From assembly GCA_000507305.1 (NCBI GenBank), contig DF239342.1, positions 155,292 to 219,291 on the forward strand: 64,000 nt of DNA, in the 5' to 3' direction. The notes under the pieces were generated by a model. That model ran no database searches. It was not told the origin of the DNA and worked only from the letters and a program-made list of their open reading frames with translations. Origin of the DNA: Breviolum minutum Mf 1.05b.01. Its lineage: Eukaryota > Sar > Dinophyceae > Suessiales > Symbiodiniaceae. The position numbers and the translations under genes were made by a program. Positions 9,841 through 18,825 of this stretch are shown in pieces (positions within the stretch are counted from its first letter, which is position 1; every line of letters starts with the position of its first letter).

Positions 9841-9975
9841 AATCTCAGGCTTCAAGTTGCAAACTGTCAATTCATCCCATCCTACATTAGCAACATCAAG
9901 ACATATCAAGAAAAGACACTGTAGTGCGCTCATGTGCGTCAATGCCACTTTTTCATACTTGTTCATTTTGGTCAG

Positions 9976-10168
9976 GCGTTGAGAGTAAACAGCACAGCAC
10001 TTCGTTTCCGTTTGGGTCCTTGGGAATTCCGCCACATTCGGAAGGGACATGGTGGGTACCAGACTCGTCGCCGAGTTTTTGTTGACTCTCCGTTGATGGA
10101 CAAAACTCCACAAAAAGTCGGTGATGTGATGTGGAAAATGGCCGCCGGCAATCCCCACAAATTACAGG
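9976..10168 (+). CDS. internal exon, basic soluble segment
   Basis: After acceptor TTTTGGTCAG in phase 0 it reads ALRVNSTALRFRLGPWEFRH, then KGHGGYQTRRRVFVD and KVGDVMWKMAAGN. This is one of the more convincing exons by composition, with an N-x-S/T glycosylation site. The right edge is uncertain. Family not recognised. Confidence 0.5.
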
Positions 10169-10799
10169 ATATTATATATTATATATGGGATATTTTTACC
10201 TTTACCATCCTTTACCATCTCGAGTTTTTTAGATTTTGTCCATCAACCACATTTATTTTTTCTGATGCTTTCAGTTCGATTTTCGTGTGGTTCAACCTGG
10301 TTCGAATCGGCCAACAAAAACACACATCCACTTCCAACACCAACAGGTTTCTGTGGGTTGCCTGAGTGTTTGTTACAACATAGGCCCCGTCACCAGTTGC
10401 AAGATGTCATAATATACGGGCCCATAACTCCACTTTCTTTCTGAGAAGTTTTTTTCGCTGAAATCACCACACTTACGTGACTTTATTCATTAATTTTCAG
10501 CCATTTTTAGGTTTTTTTTTAAAAATCATGTCGATGGACTCCATTGAAGAAACGATTGGGTCCATGCCTCGGGGGCCCACGGTCATCGTTGAGTGTTAGG
10601 TTCGCCAACCTCAACGATGATCATGAATGCTTCCGTGTGGGTCACCTTTGGTGGTGCTCCAGCGAAAGACACAGGCTTTATCCTGAGGTGCCCAGTGGGT
10701 AACTGGGGTAATGGGGGCCCCTATAAATGGCCGAAAATAAATGGCCGAAAAAACAATGGGTAAGTGGGGTTATAACCCCAAGAAGTGAAACTAAGTTAG

Positions 10800-10900
10800 G
10801 TGGTGGTTTCAAATGCGTATTTTTTTCACCCCAATCCATGGAAAAATGATCCAATTTGGTCACGAGCATTATTTTTCAAATGGGTTGGTTCAACCGCTAG
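10800..10900 (+). mobile_element. introner, family B, diverged
   Basis: GTGGTGGTTTCAAATGCG left and GGGTTGGTTCAACC right, core AAAATGATCCAATTTGG. Confidence 0.6.
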
Positions 10901-11113
10901 CTAGCAGCTCGATTTTTTGGAAAACAAATCAACTCTTGTGGAGAGAAAGCTATACTATATACAGCAAAACTCTTGGGATAACCATTGGTTTTATAGGCAT
11001 ATTTTTTTGATGGATACATATTTTCCACTTGTTGGAATCATGGGCCAAAATTTGACATGTGGATAAACATTGATGATGGTGGATAAAATTTGGGTGGATC
11101 TGAGATTTCCACT

Positions 11114-11280
11114 TGAGCAGTGAAAAACATTTGGTTGTTTAAGGGTTTATATAAGGGATTATACTACCCAGTTATATAATGTTATATAGATATAAGATGC
11201 CAATATTAGGATCCCTGTTTACCAACCAGGATTTCATGGAAAGTAACCAGGTTTTTTGTTCTTCTTTTTTTCGCGGCTCA
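11114..11280 (+). mobile_element. introner, family A (GTGAG...GTGGCTCAG type)
   Basis: GAGCAGTGAAAAACATTTGG left, GGGATTATACTACCCAGTTA inside, and AACCAGGATTTCATGGAAAG with TTTTTTTCGCGGCTCA at the right. The donor and acceptor bases are damaged in this copy. Confidence 0.7.
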
Positions 11281-12356
11281 CTTGTTGGAATCCAGTGGGA
11301 TGTATTTTTTGGATAGAGAAACTTCCATGGATTTGGGAGCCTAAACTTGGATGGAAGAGAGGTGAAATTGTTGCTGGAATTGATTCCTTCCTTTGAAGAA
11401 CACAGGGGTCATTTAATGGGACCCATTTTGGGGGCATCAAACTTCATGCAAATGGATAGTGATTTTGAGGGAATTTCCCGAAAACACGAGTGCATTGTTT
11501 GGGTTGGTAATATAATGACCCCTGGAAACATCTCTTGAATTCAAGTTGTGCTGATCTGTGGCAGCTGCAGATTTGTTTGGGAGATTGAATTTTGCTAGAA
11601 CATCAAGTCAACTTTTATGAGTTCCTTGCTACCGTAAGCATCGGAGACTTGCTGATGCCAGAAAAATGAGGAAATGCTTGAAATAGATCCTCAGGATTTT
11701 GAACAGAGGAGTTATATGTATGTATATATATATATAAGATGGATTTGCAATGTTGATAGCAGTCTGATACAGTTTTATCCAGCAAACATGTCAAACCATG
11801 TACATCCCTGAAAACTAAACATGACAATGGAAAGAACAGCCATGAATTTCAGATAAATCTCCGATTAAAAAAAGATGGGGCATTTTCCAGCAATCGCCAT
11901 GCATTTCCGTTTTTTCCCCTCCAGGTTGGTGGATTCTCCCAGTGTCAGCAGCGTGTCTCCACCTGCGATTAGTGTTGGAGAGCCGCAAGGTGCGACGGTT
12001 TTTCCCCGACGTTTTCGTAGCAAAGTTGGTTTCGGGTCCCATATGGAACCCACCCCCCTCTAGACGTTGAACAGATGGCTATATATTATACATGGGCGCC
12101 ATTTCCCATGGAGCTTCCTTGGGGAGCTGGGCATTGGCTCCTGGGGTTCCCATCACATATCCCACCAGATTGGAAGATGTGAAAGTTCCCTAGAGTGTAT
12201 ATATACATGGACCACCGGACCACCCCTCCACCGATGCCGGGCTGGTGTGGTGGGAAATGAAGGTTTTAGGAGAATTGCAAATTTCTCCTAGCCGCCTTAA
12301 TCATGAAAAATCAACATTCCAACGGTTTCTGGGGGTGTGAATTTCTCCCGTCTCTT

Positions 12357-12463
12357 CCCCTAAAGTTTAACATGGTTCACCTTGAAAACCAGCACCTAAA
12401 GTCCAGGAGATTCCTGTTGGAAAGCATCATTTTTAGGTTCCAATGTTAAACTTGGGGAGTGTA
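12357..12463 (+). mobile_element. introner, family H
   Basis: CCCCTAAAGTTTAACATGG left and CAATGTTAAACTTGGGGAG right. GT at 12365 and AG at 12458-12459 form a possible intron. Confidence 0.65.
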
Positions 12464-12500
12464 AGTTGTTGTTATGCACTTCGTCTGAATTCTCTCGTAG

Positions 12501-12600
12501 GCACGGAGACGCGACGTCCCATCAACGTCTATGGTCAGAATTTCCGGTCCACCGACGAGTGCATCTTCCAGTGGCCTGTCTCGGCAAATTCAGAAAGGGA
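12501..12600 (+). CDS. internal exon, IPT/TIG-like strand pair
   Basis: After acceptor CTCTCGTAG it reads PINVYGQNFRSTDECIFQWP. This matches the core IPT/TIG pattern (V-x-G-x-N-F ... C-x-F) of immunoglobulin-like domains found in plexins and many protist surface proteins. A GTGTGA donor near 12605 precedes an in-frame stop. Secreted or cell-surface role inferred only. Confidence 0.55.
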
Positions 12601-12767
12601 TACTGTGTGACAGGCAAGGGATACGAAACAGATCCCAAATAATTCTTGCAAAAGCAATTTTTAGACAGAAATAAATCAAAGTAGCTCCACTTAATGAAAT
12701 CCATAAATTCTTCAATGATTCATCGAAATGAAAGAGAGATCAATCCAAGGTTCTCAAGCAAGCCTAG

Positions 12768-12877
12768 GTGGTGGCAACTCAAATATTTTTGTGATTCACC
12801 CGAAAATTGGGGAAAGATGGACCCATTTTGAGTTTCGCATATTTTTCAAATGGGTTGGTTCAACCACCAACTACCAG
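12768..12877 (+). mobile_element. introner, family B, abutting family F
   Basis: AGGTGGTGGCAACTCAAAT left and GTTCAACCACCAACTACCAG right. Its AG is directly followed by the GT of the F element at 12878. Confidence 0.75.
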
Positions 12878-13060
12878 GTGATGACCCAGCCGTGACCAAA
12901 CTTCATGCCCAAACGTTGGAGGTCACTTAAATTCACCATTTTCAAAGGGTCACTTAACAACCCCAGTGACCTTTTGATCTCCTAAATGGAGGTCACTTAT
13001 CCCCTGAAAAGATCACTTAACATCACCCCAAAAAGGTCCACGTTTTCGCAGAATTGCCAG
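12878..13060 (+). mobile_element. introner, family F, with internal duplication
   Basis: GTGATGACCCAGCCGTGACC left and CGCAGAATTGCCAG right. GGTCACTTA recurs within it, making this copy about 70 bp longer than the 110-bp norm. Confidence 0.65.
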
Positions 13061-13530
13061 GTAGATCATATTAGAATTAGATGTAACATGATCCCCACAT
13101 ACATCTACAGATTTTTTGTTAGGTTCAACCAACATACATCGCCGACATGATCCTCGGAGATGTCAGGTCTGCCTCCATGGTTCAGCCTCAACGAGTTCCA
13201 CTCTACAGTGGCTTGGCTTTCTGTATTGGCTTCAAGATTCATCATAAAAATAGGTATGATGTCATGATATGATATGTTAGAGATATGTTATGATATGTTA
13301 TGATATGATGAACTGATATGTTATGATATGATGCGATATGATACACCAAATGATGGTAAAGAGATGTAAGGAACACATAGTTTTAAAGTGATGATGTTGA
13401 TGAGACTGTTGATACTGATTCGACTTAGGACTTAGGACTGATTATCTATTGCAAGTACACATATTATGATCATAATGGATTTTGATGAACAATTTTTATA
13501 TCACGTACAGATTTCGGCACTTGCCCGCAG

Positions 13531-13671
13531 CTAGAAGGAATCATTGCCCCTGTTCAAAGGATTTGCATGACTCGATATCGGCCATCTATGACTCTACCTG
13601 AAAGGCTACATCTCCTCTACCCATGTGCAATGCAGAGCTCCAGGCGAGTTGTGGTCATGTTTACCCACCAT
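13531..13671 (+). CDS. internal exon (unknown)
   Basis: Acceptor TTGCCCGCAG, 47 complete codons, donor GTCAAC. It reads LEGIIAPVQRICMTRYRPSM and later LHLLYPCAMQSSRR. The frame is open past the donor through a CACCATGTCAACAAG-type duplication. Function unknown. Confidence 0.4.
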
Positions 13672-13851
13672 GTCAACAAGTATACCCCCCAAGTCAACAA
13701 GTCTACCCACCATGTCTTACTTGAAGCTCTTTATATAGAGATGTTGAGTTGTTGAGGGATGTGGCTAGAAATGTATGAAAGATTATAAAGTGCTGTGCTA
13801 TTCTGGGGTATCTTGCTTTCCACCTGGTTCCACCGACTGCATTCTCTTCAG

Positions 13852-14050
13852 TATGGACACGAAGACACACATTTCTGGATTCTATTTCGACTGAGGGGTG
13901 CGTCTTGTTTTTCGGGGAGCGTTTCTGCTGGGACAGGAGTGGCGCTATCTGATGCAATAGTCCCAGCCTATACGCCAGAAGAGATTGATGCTTGTGAGGT
14001 GTATACGTTTGCCTGGCATGTTGGCGGCAAGATTCAACATGATTCAACGA
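13852..14050 (+). CDS. internal exon, extracellular beta-type domain
   Basis: Acceptor TTCTCTTCAG in phase 0, open for about 66 codons. It reads YGHEDTHFWILFRLRGASCF, then SVSAGTGVALSDAIVPAY and EEIDACEVYTFAWHVGG. Two Cys and alternating hydrophobics fit a secreted beta-sandwich, possibly IPT-like. It runs into a nested introner at 14050. Confidence 0.55.
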
Positions 14051-14247
14051 TCCTCCCAAAAACTAACAGCAAGTTCGCCCCTGAAAATACCCTCCAGGGA
14101 ACCAACATATCCTCCAAAAATGGCATTTTGAAGATGATTTTCCTTTTCCCAAGGTGGGATATGTTAATCCCCTGGAGGGTAGATGGTTGTAAAACTCGTT
14201 TTTCCTTGGGATTGGCCAATTTTCAGGGCGCGAACTTGCTGGGGTAG
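14050..14247 (+). mobile_element. introner, family H, interrupted by another copy
   Basis: Outer arms AGCAAGTTCGCCCCTGAAAAT and ATTTTCAGGGCGCGAACTTGCT are separated by a second complete element (14089-14181). Confidence 0.7.
14089..14181 (+). mobile_element. introner nested inside 14050-14247
   Basis: ACCCTCCAGGGAACCAACAT left and GATATGTTAATCCCCTGGAG right, core GGCATTTTGAAGATGATTTT. Confidence 0.65.
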
Positions 14248-14845
14248 TTGGCTGGGAGGGTAGTTTGGCTTGGGGGTCTGCTGAGCCAATCCCCCCGAAG
14301 TTCTTTTGGGATCTGCAGCTCCCAAACCAAAATGGCACTGAAAATCCACCAAAATTTTATGTGATGGAGTCCTTTCATCCCAACGTGATTCGGGAGAAAT
14401 GTCAGGTACTTGGAGTTTTTTTGTTGGAACAAATTTCGGTGAGTTGTTGATGACGGGAGGACTCCGACCTCCTTGACCCAGATGAAAGGTTTCACACCGT
14501 GTGTAAGTTGCCAGGTCATTACAAACAAGGATCAACACTTTGCGGAACCAGGTCAATGCTATGAAGGCCCCAAACGCGTCGCGGGTTCGTCCGGAAAATC
14601 TGAGGTCCTGACATTCACGTGACAAGGATTTTTAGAAGTTCCCAAAAATTTTTTGGGCGTAACACCTCCGAAAAACCAACGTGGAACCCCAACAATTGAT
14701 GGTTCGTGTCGATGTTTCTCCTTTTCCGTTTGGGGGGTATTTTCCAGGTGCCTTTTGCCGCTAGTTTTGAGGGATGTATCTCTCAATCGTTTGCATCACA
14801 CAATCAGCGTGATGAATTGTGGTTGCAACAACTTCAGTGGACCAA

Positions 14846-14932
14846 ACCCATAGGATCCATGTATGGTATATTTACCTACATTTCCCATAATCAACCAAAT
14901 GTAGGTGAATATACCACACATGCATCCTTAGG
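14846..14932. mobile_element. introner, family C
   Basis: GGATCCATGTATGGTATATT left, AATATACCACACATGCATCC right, then CTTAG. Close to 2500 and 21271. Confidence 0.75.
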
Positions 14933-15053
14933 GAAACATCCTCAAAACATCCGTGGCAGATTGAAGCACTCACACGTCGTGACAGTGATCGACCTGGTTG
15001 TTTTGGTGATTGCGAGGCCTTGGCCTTGGGGTCATCTGAGCAGTTGTTCAAAC

Positions 15054-15160
15054 AACAGCCTGGTTGGTTGTTGGTTGTTTGATATAGGGGATTATATGTA
15101 CTACCAATTATATGAGGAGTGTAAAGAACCAATATAAAGATCCCTATACAGTAGACACCA
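15054..15160 (+). mobile_element. family A fragment
   Basis: CCTGGTTGGTTGTTGG, ATAGGGGATTATATGTACTA and AAAGATCCCTATA follow the family A order. The right tail is missing. Confidence 0.5.
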
Positions 15161-15240
15161 ATCTGAGGAATTTTTGAATGGAATTTCTGCCACAAGAGAT
15201 TTCCAGGAGAAATTCCATGGGAGTTTCTGACCTTCAAAAG

Positions 15241-15428
15241 CTTTGGCATTTTCATATGGAATAGGGCCTGGACTGAGCAACAGTTTGATAAATGATTCGA
15301 AGCTGCTAGTGAATGCCTCAACATTGAAGGATTTTGAAGTCCAGTCTGAGGAACCAAGTTGTTTACGTGGCTATGTGTGTCAATCACAGAGACCAAAGAA
15401 TCCATTAAGAATTTGCTTTGCAAAAAGA
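15241..15428 (+). CDS. internal exon, secreted Cys-containing domain
   Basis: After acceptor CTTCAAAAG the frame reads LAFSYGIGPGLSNSLINDSK, then LLVNASTLKDFEVQSEEPSC and RGYVCQSQ. N-x-S/T sites and paired Cys suggest an extracellular domain. The right edge may be the GTGTGT at about 15380. Confidence 0.5.
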
Positions 15429-15823
15429 GTCACATGCCGAGCAATTTTTTGGAGTCTCCAAAAATGATAGATGTGCTTCTTTATGGACCTGTATCATAGC
15501 TACATCATCATACTTAGCTACATGCTGAAAAAAAATGAATCCTCATGACTCCTATGTGGCAAAAATCTTGTCCGAAGGTAGAGAACTTGACTTTCATCAA
15601 TGGGACCTTGCTGCCGTGGTACATGAGTGAACCAGGAGTCCATGGTTTCAACAAAGTGAACTCACCGCAAAATACATTTTTCACCATGCAATTGGTACGA
15701 AAAGACAAAAACACACTGGGATGTTGATTATGAAATTATGATTTTCTTCTGAAGCAGGTGTAGATTCCGCTTTTACTGAAGTTGGCAGGAATATCTTTGA
15801 ATATCTTTCTTCCTCCTTTGCAG

Positions 15824-15923
15824 ATTGATTCTGAAATACCAGGATGGGAGAATGAAACCAATTCCACGTTTGATTTGGACAACCTCTCCTATGAGGCGAC
15901 GGCCGGTTCTCACCTGTTTTCAC
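15824..15923 (+). CDS. internal exon, acidic glycosylatable segment
   Basis: Acceptor CTCCTTTGCAG, reading IDSEIPGWENETNSTFDLDN, donor GTGAGT. One base is left over and completes a codon with the exon at 16405. Two N-x-T/S sites. First member of a phase-consistent chain running to 18825. Confidence 0.6.
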
Positions 15924-16404
15924 GTGAGTTGAGCATTGAATCAATAGATTAATCAAGATTTTGTCGCTTCGCAATGCGTATATATACGTATATACATACA
16001 CACCTACTATCCTACTCGTCTATGTTTGAATATAGAATATATTCTATATACGTATATATCATAAACAATAAATGAGTATACGTACACACGGATTTTTTTT
16101 AATAGTACATTGATACAAGATTTTAGAAGATCTCTATTGCTCCCAGAAGCTACTCCATTCACTTCTTTATGCCATTCCCTAGATCGATGTGCATGGCAAA
16201 ACGTGCCCCTCCAGGTATCTCGATTTGTACCTACTGCAGAACAGGTGGCAGCCCTATTAGCCTGCTGATACAGATACGTCTGCAGCTGATGGCAGACTAT
16301 GAATAAGTATCTCATTCGTATGATGGTATGACTCATCAAGTTATAACCTACTTATACATGGGGTATATTGGGGTCATAATACACTGATCCCAACCTTTTG
16401 CCAG

Positions 16405-16469
16405 CACTTCCAACCGGACATCCAAGTGCAGCCGTTGGAAGAACATATTGGAAAGCAACAGAAGCTGAG
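16405..16469 (+). CDS. internal exon upstream of an exact introner
   Basis: Acceptor TTTTGCCAG, reading LPTGHPSAAVGRTYWKATEA, ending on a whole codon at GTGAGC, the first bases of the family A element at 16470. Confidence 0.6.
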
Positions 16470-16619
16470 GTGAGCAGTGACCAAAACCTTCGGTATTTGC
16501 TGTATATCAGGGTTTTGACATAGCCCAGATATATGGGGATTGCAACAAGCCACTATAAGGATCCTTATGAACCAACCAGTATAATGCGATGTCATGATGG
16601 TTTTGTTGCCGTTGCTGAG
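16470..16619 (+). mobile_element. introner, family A, forming a complete intron
   Basis: 150 bp from GTGAGCAGTGACC to GTTGCTGAG. Internal landmarks GGGTTTTGACATAGCCCAG, ATAAGGATCC and AACCAACCAGTATAATG match 17021-17188 and 43028-43179. Exon frames on both sides join in phase 0. Confidence 0.85.
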
Positions 16620-16719
16620 GTTGCTTTGGAGCAGGAGACGGACCGTTTGATCTTTGAGGCTCTGATTGCAAATATATGTATTGAAATTGCTTGGCCGTCA
16701 ACCTACCTAACCGCGTACC
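16620..16719 (+). CDS. internal exon, helical acidic segment
   Basis: Starts at the AG tip of the A introner. It reads VALEQETDRLIFEALIANIC and ends one base into a codon at donor GTAACC. That base plus CT of the next exon restores the frame. Confidence 0.6.
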
Positions 16720-16867
16720 GTAACCCCCCCGGAAATAGCTGGCCCTATCAAGGGCTTATTAACCACTGGTCTCCCTTAAGCCTTATTAAGCCATTTTTTT
16801 CTGGTTAGGTTGGTGGGGTATGGTTGATAAGTTGCCATACTGCAATCCGTTTTTTTTTTTTCGCCAG

Positions 16868-16971
16868 CTTCACTCAGAAATGAAAAAATTCGCCAGGCAA
16901 ATGTGGAATATCTGAAGTGTGTTGCCCAGCAAGCAGCTCCAGCAGTCGTTCAGGCCCGGGCGCATCCAACG
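16868..16971 (+). CDS. internal exon, helical segment
   Basis: Acceptor after a T12 run (CGCCAG), reading NEKIRQANVEYLKCVAQQAA then VVQARAHPT, ending on a whole codon at donor GTATAA. The next in-frame codons contain a stop, so the donor is needed. Confidence 0.6.
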
Positions 16972-17020
16972 GTATAACCACTTGCAGGGTTGATCTGTTT
17001 CATGTGTTTGCTGGTGTCAG

Positions 17021-17188
17021 GTGAGCAATGAAAAAAGGGCCCCCTGCTTCTTTAGGGTATATAGGGGGTGAAAACATAACCCAGTTATGTGGGGATTATT
17101 TTCATAAACCACTATATATGAGGATCCAGGATCCCTATTAAACAACCAGAACAATGGAAAGTACGAGGTTTTTTTTTCAGTGGCTCAG
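17021..17188 (+). mobile_element. introner, family A, full length
   Basis: GTGAGCAATGAAAAAAGGGC at the left, TTTTTTTTCAGTGGCTCAG at the right, 168 bp. It is preceded by 49 bp of intron (from 16972), so the element was inserted at the AG end of an older intron or extended it. Confidence 0.8.
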
Positions 17189-17250
17189 GTCAACATCCAT
17201 GATCTTCATATTGTGCTGTGGTCGATCAACTCCCAATATTTCCATATTTC
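17189..17250 (+). CDS. internal exon after the A introner
   Basis: Reads VNIHDLHIVLWSINSQYFHI in the frame continuing from 16971, ending two bases into a codon before GTAGGGG. The join to the next exon does not keep frame with the simplest acceptor, so one boundary here is wrong or an exon is missing. Confidence 0.5.
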
Positions 17251-17374
17251 GTAGGGGATAACCTCATCAACCCAATAGGATCGGGGTTTATATATACCCA
17301 TGATAAGGAATCCCGTCATTAAAGGTGTGATGAGTGACCATCCCCAGTATAAGGAGTTCATATGACCCTGGCAG
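17251..17374 (+). mobile_element. introner, family J (GTAGGGG...CCCTGGCAG)
   Basis: GTAGGGG, CATCAACCCAATAG, TTTATATATACCC and GTGACCATCCCCAGTATAAGG recur in order at 56779-56900. It lies exactly between two open exons. Confidence 0.65.
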
Positions 17375-17548
17375 CCCTATATTCTGATGACGGCCCTGGT
17401 TTACCGTTCCAGGCACGTGCTCGCGGTGGTTTTCTGCTGGCCCAAATTTGGTCACCAGACCTTCTAGACCAGCAGCTGACTGTCCTTAGTGATGTGTGGA
17501 TGCCCTGGTTTCTTTTGGCGGCCCAAAAAAAATGGATGAAAAAACATG
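17375..17548 (+). CDS. internal exon, hydrophobic-rich segment
   Basis: Acceptor CCCTGGCAG, open for 58 codons, reading LYSDDGPGLPFQARARGGFL, then LLDQQLTVLSDVWMPWFLLA and a Lys-rich end. Donor GTAAAT leaves one base, which joins in phase to the exon at 17993. The hydrophobic stretch is too short to be sure of a membrane span. Confidence 0.6.
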
Positions 17549-17619
17549 GTAAATATTTCCTGAGAGCCTTGAATCGATGTTATTGATACGTATAATTATC
17601 ATGATCTGATCGATATTGA

Positions 17620-17708
17620 TATACCCTAAGAATCATTGGAAGTCTCCAATGGAGGGGTTTGACTGTCCAAACCACCAGGTTTGAGATCCCATGATTCTTA
17701 GGGCATTT
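17620..17708. repeat. inverted repeat, possible private introner
   Basis: ACCCTAAGAATCAT left and ATGATTCTTAGGG right, about 89 bp. No second copy noticed in the window. Confidence 0.4.
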
Positions 17709-17727
17709 ATGATTCAATTGTGATGAA

Positions 17728-17880
17728 ATGATTCGGAACAAGAGATGGGAATCCATTGGTTTTGCGGCTTTCTTTTGGTTTGGGCACCTCGATTTGTGCA
17801 AAGTGTTGAACCTTTATAACGAAAAAGGTCAAAAAGCACCGGTTCAAAAAAAACAACACACGATGAAGCACAGCAGCAAA
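17728..17880 (+). CDS. possible exon, weak
   Basis: Open frame reading RNKRWESIGFAAFFWFG then LDLCKVLNLYNEKGQ. The flanking exons already join in phase without it, so it may not be coding. Confidence 0.2.
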
Positions 17881-17992
17881 GTGGGACCAAAGTCACCAGT
17901 TACAAGTAGAGGATAAATATAACTCCAGTTACATACAGGTGTGAAATACGCCCAGTGAAAAAAAAAAACCATGAATTTTCGGCCATTTCTAG

Positions 17993-18094
17993 GTGCCCCG
18001 GCCCTGGCCTCTTGTGAAACAGCTGTCCAGGCCGAAGCCTTTCCTGTTCGTTTGTTGCCACGCCTTGGAATTTCCTTTGTAACACCAGATTCTG
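17993..18094 (+). CDS. internal exon, extracellular-type
   Basis: Acceptor GGCCATTTCTAG, reading APALASCETAVQAEAFPVRL then PRLGISFVTPDS, donor GTCCAG leaving one base that joins to 18495 in phase. Confidence 0.55.
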
Positions 18095-18494
18095 GTCCAG
18101 TGACTGGAGGTGCCGGGTTGGGTTACCGATGGGATGGATGGCGATGGATGGCAAGTTTCCAACGAATTTCCGAACGGGGTGGAACTTTGGGAAAATTAGG
18201 CCGAATGAATATTGGGGATGAAGAACTGAAGTTGTAGTTTTTAGAGGATTTTTTTCACTACCAGATCATTCCCCAGATCTCACCCAAAATCAGCCAGAGT
18301 TTGCGGCAGGCACCCTCATCGCAGTGGTGGGAAATGGCTTCACACAACAAGGGCGGCTGTGAGAGTCTTAGGAAACAATAGCCAGCAGTAAAGCCGTCAA
18401 AACAGAAGTTCTCCCCATGTCTTTCAGCTCAAGTCTGTCTTGACGTGGAATCGTATAACATGTTAATTTGATATTATTTGTATTCTATTTGTAG

Positions 18495-18593
18495 CTTTGC
18501 CAGTGTCTCAGCGAAAAGGTGACGTGTTGTGGATCACCACGGCTCTACATGGCACTGGTGTTGTTGGTTCCATGCAAATCCTCGTCCTATACC
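18495..18593 (+). CDS. internal exon, beta-type segment
   Basis: Acceptor CTATTTGTAG, reading LPVSQRKGDVLWITTALHGT then GVVGSMQILVLY. Donor GTTGGG leaves one base, consistent with 18758. The frame runs on to a stop at about 18630 if the donor is not used. Confidence 0.5.
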
Positions 18594-18757
18594 GTTGGGG
18601 CTTGAGATCTCACTGGCCTTCCATCGGCTGATTCTGATGGAACATCTCTTTGTTCGCCCTCTTTCACTTCTACATCATCTACTTTTCCATACAATATACG
18701 GTATTGCGGTACGTATGTATACACGTGTGAACGCAAACTTGTCTTCATTGTACTCAG

Positions 18758-18825
18758 GTCTTGTGCATTTGTCAGATTCTGAGCTTTTCCAAATCGACGT
18801 TCTCGGTGGTTTTGCAAGACTCGGA
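18758..18825 (+). CDS. internal exon, acidic/hydrophobic
   Basis: Acceptor TTGTACTCAG, reading LVHLSDSELFQIDVLGGFAR, donor GTGAGA on a codon boundary. Last member of the phase-consistent chain I could trace. Confidence 0.5.

Larger units (their letters stand above)
10169..12356. other. intron or intergenic stretch with elements only
   Basis: No exon could be supported. It contains an IPT-unlike AT-rich part, a GGTAACTGGGGT/TAACCCC repeat at about 10690-10785, a B element (10800), an A element (11114) and short TA runs near 11725. Confidence 0.35.

Noticed and set aside
13703-14625. Long minus-strand open frames (118-153 codons) over 13.7-14.6 kb
   Set aside because: They overlap a + strand exon with clear acceptor and better composition, and they cross introner arms. 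No minus-strand splice sites or family match were seen.
14872-15423. 183-codon minus-strand frame
   Set aside because: The longest ORF in the window, but it runs through family C and A elements and opposes the better + exon at 15241. Its composition is explained by complement of repeats.
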